Assembly (NCBI GenBank): GCA_040905145.1
Contig: JBBDSC010000164.1
Coordinates: 1 to 64,000 of the forward strand
Source: DATGMS01 sp040905145
GTDB lineage: Bacteria; Bacteroidota; Bacteroidia; Cytophagales; Cyclobacteriaceae
Reading direction: 5' to 3'
DNA length: 64,000 nucleotides
Positions 55,001 to 62,694 of the stretch are shown here, piece after piece (the stretch's first letter is position 1; each line of letters opens with the position of its first letter). Under the pieces are notes generated by a model. The model saw nothing but the letters and a program-made list of their open reading frames with translations. It did not search any database and was not told the origin of the DNA. The translations under genes were made by a program, and so were the position numbers.

Positions 55001-57110
55001 TAGGTTTTTGGAACCCAAGGAAGGGGAAAACAATGAATGGAACCATTCCAGCTTTTCCTATATCCAGGAAGGGCCCGAAGGCTGGACTCAGAGAAAGCTT
55101 CCTCAATTCGACAACAATCAATTGGATAACCTGGAAATCAATAGGGTAGAAAAGGAATGGAAATATGAGGATACCGAGCTGAATGTAGATGTGTTTACCT
55201 TTGGATCAGATAATCAGGACTTTAGCTTTAACAATACACAAATTATGCTGAACGGGATTTCTTACATATTGGATACCCCTTACCGCTTTTGTACCAATGG
55301 ATCCTTGGGGCTTATGGCCTTTGATCAAAAAACATTGGTACCCTATTTGCCAGTACCACTGACGAATATTGATGTTCTAGATGGAAAAAGTTGTGGGAGA
55401 ACACCACAGGTTATACAGAATATCAGGAATGTTTGGATTACGGGAGAAGGTCAAACCATGCTACTGGATTATGTCGATGGATTGAAAGAGGGCGATTATG
55501 TAGTAATATTTTCCGTTGGTGAGGTTACCTTTTCAGATTGGCCGGATGAGGCTTACGCCAAATTGAAAGATATAGGTGCCAATGAAGCCACTCTTCGCAA
55601 TTTAAAAACCGGTGATCCTTATATACTTTTTGGCAGGAAAGGAATGAAGCCGGGCGAGGCCATAGAAGTTGTTGCGGATAAAAATCCTGAAAAGCCTTCC
55701 GACAGCCAAGTAATCACTTTCCAACAGGACTTTCATGGCTATTTTACTTCAGGAAGCATTATCAGTCCACGGATTGGTCCGGCTTCCGATTGGGTAAGTT
55801 TTTTTGGTGAAGTCCAGGAAAGGGAGTTGTTTAGGACCGAATGGTCCACCTTTGATATTATAGGGGTTTCGCCTGAAGGGGAAGAAATCACCTTGTTTGA
55901 AAATGTACAAGAAGATCAAGTGGCTTTGCAATCCATCAATCCTGATATTTATCCCTATTTAAGGTTAAAATATGCCGTAGATGACCCTCAATCTTCGGCC
56001 CCAGAGCAATTGCGTAAATGGCAGGTGAATTACACGGGCGTTCCTGAAGGCGTATTGATCATGCAGGACGAAGAGGAAAATGTACAGATGAAGGAAGGAG
56101 AGGAAGTTGAAGTGAAGTTTGAGTTTTCAAATATTTCCAGGTACGATTATATGGATTCCCTTACTGTGGAATGGACCTTTACCAATAGCGATAAAAGAAA
56201 GGTGGATAAATTTTCGAAAAAAATCCCTGCTGTTAAGGCAGGGGAATCCCATGAATTTTCGTTTTATTTTAATTCCCTGGGATGGGCCGGGAAAACTTCG
56301 CTGAACATTTTTGCTAATCCCAGGGAATTTCAGGAGCAATCCTTTAGGAATAACCTGATGGATTTGCCGGAATACTTTGTCGTTTTGGAAGACGATCAGA
56401 ACCCTGTTCTGGAGGTTAGTTTTGATGGGATATACATTATGGATGGTGATATTGTCTCACCTAATGTATTGATTTCAGCCCTTTTGAAGGATGAGAATAC
56501 TTTGTCCCTGAAGAAGGATACCACAGGCATGGAGGTCTCGCTGAAGAGAGACTGCGAAGCCTGTGAATTTGAAAGGATAAGTTTCGGTAGTATTAAAATG
56601 AAGTGGTTTGAAGCAACTGAGGAAAGTGATTTCAAACTGGAATTACAGCCGGGACCCTTGGAAGACGGACATTATTTACTGCGGATCAACGGGACGGATG
56701 CAGCAGGGAATACTGCGGGGGAGAAACCTTATGAGATCAGCTTTGAGGTGATCAATGAATCACAAATCACCAATTTCTATCCCTATCCCAATCCGTTTAG
56801 CTCAAGCGTCAGGTTTGTATTTACCGTAACAGGTGCGGAGCTTCCTGACCAGATAAAGATCCAGATCATGACCGTCACCGGTAAGGTGGTCAGGGAGATA
56901 TTTCAGGATGAATTGGGCCCAATAAGAATCGGCAATAATATTTCCGAATATGCCTGGGACGGCAAAGATGAATTCGGGGACCAATTGGCCAATGGGGTAT
57001 ATATTTACCGGGTATTAGTAAGGAAAGAGGGGCAATTTATGGAGCATAGGGCCACTGCCGGGGACAAAGCTTTTAAAAAAGGCTATGGGAAGATGTATCT
57101 GTTGAGGTAG
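52083..57110 (+). CDS. C25-family type IX secretion sortase, PorU2-like
   Basis: A 1675-residue secreted protein. ATG 52083 gives a signal peptide (MKKIFTFFVFFLGSLEGMSQ). The gingipain-type peptidase C25 domain (~400-770) has the catalytic pair His633 (FFGHSAPATTD) and Cys667 (LLLLNGCDAGNSFG), both intact. A large beta-rich region follows, including CARDB/Ig-like modules (~810-930, ~1330-1430) and an Ig-like segment (HYLLRINGTDAAGNTAG). The C-terminus has a type IX sorting/FlgD-like domain (YPYPNPFSSSVRF, ANGVYIYRVLVRKEG). Classic PorU is about 1100-1300 residues with porV after it; here the protein is longer and the PorV-like gene comes first, as in the paralogous PorU2/PorV2 pair of Cytophagales. 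PorU sortases cleave and attach secreted proteins at the surface. Confidence 0.8.
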   Translation: MKKIFTFFVFFLGSLEGMSQVEWIDYTRDYYKIPTAKDGAHQLGFTTLSASGVDMNRLDPRDIRVYHRGEEISIFVAGQNDGQFDAGDYIEFIGKRNDGTLDKDLYPEPEMMPNPYFNTHSDTTAYFLTVTPGIRGKRMSVKEVPEESIPILESYQAEYVDVYSDQYALGRTYGEGIRLAIYDRGQGWVGPVITRGNRNEHNFHNLGAISPSGSASLEIGLVGRSESPHLTAISVGPATGRLREIGQYSMDNFDFLKVEAPLSPTDFSTTGDLIVGVTSLGVDGAVDNISLSYTKINYTKLSDSGDFELETFSVPAGESKLEIPDVLENYVAYEISDFNHPVKATLSKNGNNLIIPAGQLDREAKMIVQQVNSVTEITLMEKVRFRNILQQPSDYIFISNDLLRKPSSSYADPVGAYAAYRATAAGGGFDTLTVNVDDLYNQFSFGEKSPLAIFEFLKQYYPRHQPEYLLLVGRSYGIYNTRRVGGVRYFYRNNPSVFDFQDLLPPAGYPYSDNRYAVGLDPAFPDRQDIAVGRIPARTPEEVGYYLEKIKEKDALGVQEDWQKNVVHLSGGRSAFELERFFNFLNGFKNIAEDIFLGGRVKTIRKRSNEVVELINISEEVNEGVSLVTFFGHSAPATTDIDIGFVSVQELGYDNKGKYPLLLLNGCDAGNSFGEAYTFGEDWIITPDKGASNYMAHSSVGVDVYLRRYSESFYTKAFSDSSLIYQSVGKVKIEAEKLFYSRYGASPINQSHTNQMIMLGDPAARIFPAKKADYAIQADDVFLTGFNDSPLNTLADSLNLSFVIRNIGRVDLDSIDLKVTRQLPDGTVIPYDPKKLAPIYRRDTLSFTIPNTGINSFGENFFTIEINKEKLVEELTYMNNTVTVSKFLQLSGTMNLAPLDFAIVDNQQIEIIAQIPGKSTEARNIVVQIDSVADFSSPGRRESRITTSNIARWPVELFPHFTHKDSVTFYWRSRFLEPKEGENNEWNHSSFSYIQEGPEGWTQRKLPQFDNNQLDNLEINRVEKEWKYEDTELNVDVFTFGSDNQDFSFNNTQIMLNGISYILDTPYRFCTNGSLGLMAFDQKTLVPYLPVPLTNIDVLDGKSCGRTPQVIQNIRNVWITGEGQTMLLDYVDGLKEGDYVVIFSVGEVTFSDWPDEAYAKLKDIGANEATLRNLKTGDPYILFGRKGMKPGEAIEVVADKNPEKPSDSQVITFQQDFHGYFTSGSIISPRIGPASDWVSFFGEVQERELFRTEWSTFDIIGVSPEGEEITLFENVQEDQVALQSINPDIYPYLRLKYAVDDPQSSAPEQLRKWQVNYTGVPEGVLIMQDEEENVQMKEGEEVEVKFEFSNISRYDYMDSLTVEWTFTNSDKRKVDKFSKKIPAVKAGESHEFSFYFNSLGWAGKTSLNIFANPREFQEQSFRNNLMDLPEYFVVLEDDQNPVLEVSFDGIYIMDGDIVSPNVLISALLKDENTLSLKKDTTGMEVSLKRDCEACEFERISFGSIKMKWFEATEESDFKLELQPGPLEDGHYLLRINGTDAAGNTAGEKPYEISFEVINESQITNFYPYPNPFSSSVRFVFTVTGAELPDQIKIQIMTVTGKVVREIFQDELGPIRIGNNISEYAWDGKDEFGDQLANGVYIYRVLVRKEGQFMEHRATAGDKAFKKGYGKMYLLR

Positions 57111-57305
57111 AATGGGTTCCTCTGGAGCGTATTCACGCACCATTTCCGATTATATAACTGTTGCAGAATTAACTGATTTTATGGATTTAAAATTACAAAA
57201 CCCAAAACTCACATACCAATTAAGCTCCAAATCCGAATTTCAAAATTTCAAACCGGTTGCAATTCCAGGTTTTGAATTTTATATTTTGGTCATTGTTAGT
57301 TTTTG

Positions 57306-58862
57306 TTACTCCTGAACTTTTATGGTGTCAGCATTTAGCGGGGCGGAAATAATAAGCCACTCCGGATCATCCAATAAGTACAAACCATTTTTCTTGGCAA
57401 AGTCTATAAGACGTTCATCTTCACCAAACAAAATCAATACCGCCTCCCCATTCAGCAGTTTCTCTTTGTTCAGGTCCAGGTTTCTTTGCCTTTCCTGCGT
57501 ATTGACAGGTCTTCTTTTTCCATTTATAAAATGAGCATCAGGGTCATAATGCACTACAAATGGATCATCCAGTAACATCGAAAGTTTTTCCGGATGGTCG
57601 GTGATAAAAAGCACCTTCCGGAAAGGGACTGGATTTTGGAGCAATTGGATTTTCTTCACCATTCCGCTTTTCATTAACCTTTCCACCTCAAAAAGAGAAT
57701 TGACATCCTGTCTTTTCCATAGCCATAGGTGACCTAAGACGGTATGGGAGGTCATTAAAAAGCCTAAAACAAGGATGAGAATTAAACTGTTTTTTCTCAG
57801 GATTAACAGTTTTGCCCACAGGTACCAGCTACAACTGATGAAAAAAGGGAATAAGGTGCGGTAGTTTATTTCTTCAAAAAAGGTCATTTGTTGAAAGAAT
57901 AGCAGGCAGAGGAGATAAACCCATCCGAACAAAAGGAAAAAGGAGGAAAGAATAAGACCTTTTATTATTTCCCGGATGACCAAAAAAGTGAGAAAAGCTA
58001 AAATAAAAATCCCCCCTAGTAATGAGATTAAATGGGGGATATAGGAAGTAAGGACATCGGAAAGGAAAAAACCCAAAGTGACCTTACAAAGTTCTGCAAG
58101 ATTGATCCAGAGTATCTCAAGACCTTCCAAGTAAAAATATGAGTTGTAGAGGATATCCTTCATGTGGCTTTCCAATAGGTTCTTTGGGAACAAAAATTGG
58201 TAACACCAATATGAAGCGGAGGTGATGAAAAGAGGAAACAACCACCTCTTCTTGTTTTTGTCAACTAAAATGAGCACCAAAAAGAAAGGGAGCAATGCCA
58301 ATGCGTTGAGCTTAATCCAGATCAAAGTAGCAGATAACAAAGAGAAAATCAGCAGGCTTCTTAAGGAGCTTTTTATGATGTATTCAGTAAGGAAATAGGA
58401 CCAGATTATCAGTAAAGTATAAAAAGTGGCGTCTGCATGCGCCCATGAAATGATCCTGAAAGACCACCAAGAATGATACACTATCAAAGTAAGTAAAATA
58501 AAGGTAGTGCTCTTCTTCAGATTGAACCGATAATATACCATCGTGATTTTGGAAAAATGACATAAAAAATACAACCCAAAGCCATATTGAATAATGATAA
58601 GAAGGCTTGCTGCGTGAAACAGGGAGAGGGAAGGGAATAAGGTTAAACAATGTAATATAAATGGGTAGAAAGGGGAATAAACCGCAGTCCACAAATCATT
58701 GAGGAAAAGGGTTTTGGAAAAATTAAAATAATTAATTGTGTCAGGACTGAAGTAAGGGCCGTAAAGTGCAAAACTGGTAAAGGATGTCCCAAACAGGAGG
58801 AGGAGCATTGTCCCTAACCAATTATTCAAGGAGCCTTCGAAAAAATACTTTTTAAACATCAA
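57306..58862 (-). CDS. Polytopic membrane protein, possible GT-C glycosyltransferase
   Basis: A 518-residue inner membrane protein with about 10 hydrophobic helices up to residue ~375 and a soluble, probably periplasmic tail (376-518). The first loop has an acidic motif (YFSPDTINYFNF) at the position where GT-C lipid-linked sugar transferases keep catalytic acids, and the overall build resembles the ArnT/PMT-like or DUF2029-type membrane proteins. No family can be assigned firmly. It is a single gene on the minus strand between the PorU2-like gene and a Tat-type isomerase. A diffuse AT-rich spacer of about 195 bases precedes its 3' end. Confidence 0.7.
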   Translation of the reverse strand: MMFKKYFFEGSLNNWLGTMLLLLFGTSFTSFALYGPYFSPDTINYFNFSKTLFLNDLWTAVYSPFYPFILHCLTLFPSLSLFHAASLLIIIQYGFGLYFLCHFSKITMVYYRFNLKKSTTFILLTLIVYHSWWSFRIISWAHADATFYTLLIIWSYFLTEYIIKSSLRSLLIFSLLSATLIWIKLNALALLPFFLVLILVDKNKKRWLFPLFITSASYWCYQFLFPKNLLESHMKDILYNSYFYLEGLEILWINLAELCKVTLGFFLSDVLTSYIPHLISLLGGIFILAFLTFLVIREIIKGLILSSFFLLFGWVYLLCLLFFQQMTFFEEINYRTLFPFFISCSWYLWAKLLILRKNSLILILVLGFLMTSHTVLGHLWLWKRQDVNSLFEVERLMKSGMVKKIQLLQNPVPFRKVLFITDHPEKLSMLLDDPFVVHYDPDAHFINGKRRPVNTQERQRNLDLNKEKLLNGEAVLILFGEDERLIDFAKKNGLYLLDDPEWLIISAPLNADTIKVQE

Positions 58863-59024
58863 TTAATTTAGAAAATATCCCATCAGGGGTTTATATTGTT
58901 AAGACCAGGACTTTTGGAAAACTTATCAGGAATGCAATTAAGCTATAAAAACGTTCATGGTGGAACAAATAATTTTATATTTGGAGGAATATAAAGGAAA
59001 GAAGAAACAATAACCCCGCTAACC

Positions 59025-59948
59025 ATGACAAGTCGAAGGAAAATAATAAAAACCTTGGGAATAGGCCCTGCCTTTTTTTTAGTTCCACAGTTACCCGAGG
59101 TAACCAAAGATTTAGAAACAAATTTCAGATACTGCCTCAATACCAGTACCATTAGGGGACAAAATCCAGGCATTTTAAAATATGTAGAAATCGCTTCCAA
59201 AGCCGGATATGATGGCATTGAACTTTGGATAGAGGATATTAAGTCCTATTTGGAAGAGGGAAATTCTGTGAAAAAGCTAAGCAAACATATTCAGGATCAT
59301 CAATTGAGGGTAGAAAATGCGATCGGCTTTGCCCCCTGGATGGTGGAAGATGGAGCACAACAAAAAGCCGGATTTGCGCAAATGAAGGAGGAAATGGAAA
59401 TTCTTGCCGATTTGGGTTGTAGCCGTGTAGCTGCTCCTGGTATCGGCGCAAAAGCACCTGTGGATCTTTTCAGGGCAGGGCAAAGTTACAAAGATTTGCT
59501 GGACCTTGGCAGGGTCACGGGAGTGATGCCGCAGCTTGAATTTTGGGGGGCTTTTACCCCATTTCATCACTTGGGCCAAACGTTGATGGTGGCGGCTATT
59601 GCCAATGATCCCGATGCCAGGCTTCTTCCTGATGTTTATCATTTGTTTAGAGGAGGATCCGGTTTTGAAGGGTTAAAAATGCTTAACGGCAATATGGTTG
59701 AAATTTTCCATATGAATGATTATCCAGCGGATATTCCCAGGGAGAAGCAGGAAGATAAAGACCGCATATACCCTGGAGATGGAATAGCCCCCTTGGACCA
59801 AATTATAAAGGACATTAGGAATATGGGCGGACAAAAGGTTTTATCGTTGGAACTTTTTAACCCAGGCTATTGGAAACAAGATCCTTTGTCTGTTGCCAAG
59901 ACAGGGTTAAGGAAAATGAAAGAACAGGTGAGACTTGCTTTGGGTTGA
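59025..59948 (+). CDS. Sugar phosphate isomerase/epimerase-like TIM barrel protein
   Basis: A 307-residue AP-endonuclease-2/xylose isomerase-like TIM barrel. The N-terminus (TSRRKIIKTLGIGPAFFLVP) is a plausible Tat-type signal, suggesting export to the periplasm. Barrel strands carry CLNTSTIRGQNPGILKYVEI, GYDGIELWIED, FHMNDYPADIPREKQED and GDGIAPLDQIIKDI, positions where these folds hold metal-binding Glu, His and Asp residues. The reaction could be a hydroxypyruvate-isomerase or sugar-epimerase step; no neighbour identifies a substrate. It is a single gene followed by a 158-base spacer with the degenerate repeat-like sequence TTTGTGTCCTTGCGTCTTTATG (about 60048-60069). Confidence 0.82.
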   Translation: MTSRRKIIKTLGIGPAFFLVPQLPEVTKDLETNFRYCLNTSTIRGQNPGILKYVEIASKAGYDGIELWIEDIKSYLEEGNSVKKLSKHIQDHQLRVENAIGFAPWMVEDGAQQKAGFAQMKEEMEILADLGCSRVAAPGIGAKAPVDLFRAGQSYKDLLDLGRVTGVMPQLEFWGAFTPFHHLGQTLMVAAIANDPDARLLPDVYHLFRGGSGFEGLKMLNGNMVEIFHMNDYPADIPREKQEDKDRIYPGDGIAPLDQIIKDIRNMGGQKVLSLELFNPGYWKQDPLSVAKTGLRKMKEQVRLALG

Positions 59949-60106
59949 GGGTTGAGGGATGAGAAAACCTCAGGTATTTGATTCGGTATAAATTTTGAGG
60001 CATAAACCTTAAACTTTTATCTTTTGCCCACAAAGTTGTTTGACTTCTTTGTGTCCTTGCGTCTTTATGGCATAAAACCTGTAAGACGTTTTAGCACTGA
60101 CTTGAT

Positions 60107-61099
60107 ATGCTGGAATTTACCGATAAAGGAATTTTCTGTTCTGAGGCCGGCATCCATATAGATCCTTGGAAGCCGGTCAAAAACGCCATCATCACTCATG
60201 GACATAGCGACCATGCCCGAATGGGCAATGGGTTGTATATATGTCATCAGGATACAAAGGCAATTTTACAACTTCGCTTAGGAGCAGGCATTGAAGTGGA
60301 AGGAATAGCCTATAACCAGCCTTTTATCAGGAATGGAGTGACTATCAGTCTGCATCCTGCGGGACATATTATGGGGTCGGCACAAGTCCGCTTGGAACAT
60401 AAAGGGGAAATATGGGTAGTTTCAGGCGATTACAAATTGAGGCCCGATGGTTTGAGCACCCCTTTTGAGTCGGTAAAATGTCATCATTTCATCACTGAAT
60501 CGACTTTTGGCCTTCCAATATATAAATTTCCACCCGCTGACGAAGTTTATGAAAGCATCAACAGTTGGTGGAAGGAAAATGCATCTGAAGGAGTCAATAC
60601 CATCATTATTGCTTATGCCTTGGGAAAATCCCAAGCGATCCTATACCATTTGGATGAAAGTATTGGGGAAATTTATCTTCATGGTGCCGTCGCCAATGTC
60701 AATGAGGCCCTTACCACTACAGGTTATTCATTTCTCGGGAAAAGGATCACACCCGAAATGGATAAAAAAGCAATTCGCGGAGCTCTCATTATAGCACCTT
60801 CCTCTGCCTTGTCCTCCCCTTGGATCAATAAATTCCCCCTTTCCCGTAAAGCAATTTGCAGTGGGTGGATGCAACTCCGGGGAACCAGAAGGCGCTATGG
60901 AGTTGATCGTGGTTTCGTATTGTCAGATCATTGTGATTGGGATCAGCTTAATGAAGCAGTTTTGGCCACTGAAGCCGAACGGGTTTATGTAACGCATGGC
61001 TATCAAGGGATCTATGCCAAATGGCTAAACGAACGTTACCAGCTTGATGCCGTTGAAGTAAAGACCCAGTTTGAGCCTGTAATAGGAGATATAGAGTAG
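60107..61099 (+). CDS. Ligase-associated DNA exonuclease (metallo-beta-lactamase fold)
   Basis: A 330-residue nuclease of the metallo-beta-lactamase/beta-CASP family. The metal site is THGHSDHARMG (HxHxDH), with further ligand positions SLHPAGHIMGSAQVRLE and VVSGDYKL and the C-terminal VLSDHCDWDQL. It is the first of three tightly spaced genes (exonuclease, ligase, helicase; 2-base gap to the ligase), the arrangement known as the ligase-associated DNA damage response set. By inference it trims DNA ends before the adjacent ligase seals them. Confidence 0.92.
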   Translation: MLEFTDKGIFCSEAGIHIDPWKPVKNAIITHGHSDHARMGNGLYICHQDTKAILQLRLGAGIEVEGIAYNQPFIRNGVTISLHPAGHIMGSAQVRLEHKGEIWVVSGDYKLRPDGLSTPFESVKCHHFITESTFGLPIYKFPPADEVYESINSWWKENASEGVNTIIIAYALGKSQAILYHLDESIGEIYLHGAVANVNEALTTTGYSFLGKRITPEMDKKAIRGALIIAPSSALSSPWINKFPLSRKAICSGWMQLRGTRRRYGVDRGFVLSDHCDWDQLNEAVLATEAERVYVTHGYQGIYAKWLNERYQLDAVEVKTQFEPVIGDIE

Positions 61100-61101
61100 C
61101 C

Positions 61102-62694
61102 ATGGAAGCATTTACCGCTTTATTCACCGCTATTGATCAAACCACCAAAACCAATAGCAAAATAAAGGCTATGGTCCATTATTTTACCCATGCCAAAGAA
61201 GATGATAAGGTTTATGCCGTTTCCATATTGATAGGAAATAAAACAAAAAGGCCGGTGAAGACCTCCGAGTTAAAAGAATGGGCAGCCAAATTGGCCAAGT
61301 TGCCCATGTGGTTGGTTGAGGAGTCGTATTATATTGTTGGAGATCTTGCCGAAACCATTGCCCTGATCCTTCCGCCACCGCTTCAGGATAAGCGCTATAC
61401 CTTGAAGGAAACTATACAGTTGCTGTTGTGTTTGACTGATTTGCCTACAGAAGAAAAGCAAAGCCTCATCACTGATTATTGGATGAGCGTCCCTACTGAA
61501 GAGCGGTTTGTATTCAATAAGCTCATTACAGGGAATTTCAGGATGGGTGTCTCCAGGCAATTGGTCATTAAAGCCCTTGCTATTTATTATAAAAAGGAAG
61601 AAACAGCCATCGCACACCAGCTTATGGGAAAATGGGACCCCCATCTGGAGTCCATGACGTCCATGTTTTCGGAAGGAAGTCATGTGGATAAAAACTACCT
61701 TCCCTATCCGTTTTTTCTGGCTTATCAATTGGATGTAGAACCTGAAACATTGGGGCATACCAAAACGTGGTATATAGAGAAAAAACTGGACGGGATCAGG
61801 GGACAAATTATAGTAAGGAACGATGAAATCTTTGTGTGGAGCAGGGGAGAGGAACTGCTTACGGATAAATTTCCCGAATTTGCACCACTACAGGCTGTTC
61901 TTCCCAATGGTACGGTGATAGATGGGGAGATTATCCCCTGGAAAGATGGATGTCCCTTACCTTTTCAATTGATGCAAACCCGTATCGGCCGAAAAAAAGT
62001 TTCGGCCAAGCATCTCAAGGATGCTCCATTGGTGATGATGTGTTTTGATGTGCTGGAATGGAAAGGTAAGGATTTACGCGCCAAGCCACTACAGGAACGA
62101 AGGGAAATATTAAAATCCATCCTTTCTACCACAAAGGAAAATGTTTTGCTCTTATCTGAGGCAATGGATTTTAACACTTGGGAAGAAGTGAGCAAGTTCC
62201 GTGAAGATGCCCGAAGTTTCTATTGTGAAGGCTTAATGCTGAAAAGGAAGACCAGTGGGTATGAAACCGGCAGGCGGCGCGGCAACTGGTGGAAATGGAA
62301 AGCAGACCCTATGACAGTGGATGGCGTGCTTTTGTATGCACAAAGTGGCCATGGACGCAGGGCGAATTTATTTACCGACTATACCTTTGCCGTGTGGGAC
62401 GGTGATGTGCTGGTTCCCTTTGCCAAAGCCTATTCAGGATTGACCGATAAAGAAATCGTGGAACTTGACCAGTGGATCAAGAGGAATACCCTGGAAAAAT
62501 TCGGTCCTGTACGTAGCGTGAAGCCAGCGTTTGTTTTTGAAATTGCCTTTGAGGGGATCAATCACAGTCCCCGGCATAAATCGGGCGTGGCACTGCGCTT
62601 CCCGCGTATTTCAAGATGGCGAAGGGATAAAGCTGCCCATGCGGCCAATACAAAAGCCGATCTGTTGCAATTGATAGAAGCCGTGAACAAATGA
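61102..62694 (+). CDS. ATP-dependent DNA ligase
   Basis: A 530-residue ATP-dependent ligase with an N-terminal helical domain (about 1-200), a nucleotidyltransferase domain opening with YIEKKLDGIRG (the KxDG motif; Lys228 forms the AMP adduct), and later motifs (GTVIDGEIIPW, MMCFDVLEWKGKDL, YCEGLMLKRKTSGYE, WWKWKADPMTVDGVLLYAQ), then an OB-fold C-terminus. This is the short bacterial ATP ligase that accompanies a metallo-beta-lactamase exonuclease and an Lhr-like helicase, separate from the essential NAD ligase. It overlaps the helicase start by 4 bases (ATGA). Confidence 0.95.
   Translation: MEAFTALFTAIDQTTKTNSKIKAMVHYFTHAKEDDKVYAVSILIGNKTKRPVKTSELKEWAAKLAKLPMWLVEESYYIVGDLAETIALILPPPLQDKRYTLKETIQLLLCLTDLPTEEKQSLITDYWMSVPTEERFVFNKLITGNFRMGVSRQLVIKALAIYYKKEETAIAHQLMGKWDPHLESMTSMFSEGSHVDKNYLPYPFFLAYQLDVEPETLGHTKTWYIEKKLDGIRGQIIVRNDEIFVWSRGEELLTDKFPEFAPLQAVLPNGTVIDGEIIPWKDGCPLPFQLMQTRIGRKKVSAKHLKDAPLVMMCFDVLEWKGKDLRAKPLQERREILKSILSTTKENVLLLSEAMDFNTWEEVSKFREDARSFYCEGLMLKRKTSGYETGRRRGNWWKWKADPMTVDGVLLYAQSGHGRRANLFTDYTFAVWDGDVLVPFAKAYSGLTDKEIVELDQWIKRNTLEKFGPVRSVKPAFVFEIAFEGINHSPRHKSGVALRFPRISRWRRDKAAHAANTKADLLQLIEAVNK

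Noticed and set aside
57112..57315. A 67-residue frame after the PorU2-like gene
   Set aside because: It reads low-complexity spacer of the kind common between Bacteroidota genes and matches no family.
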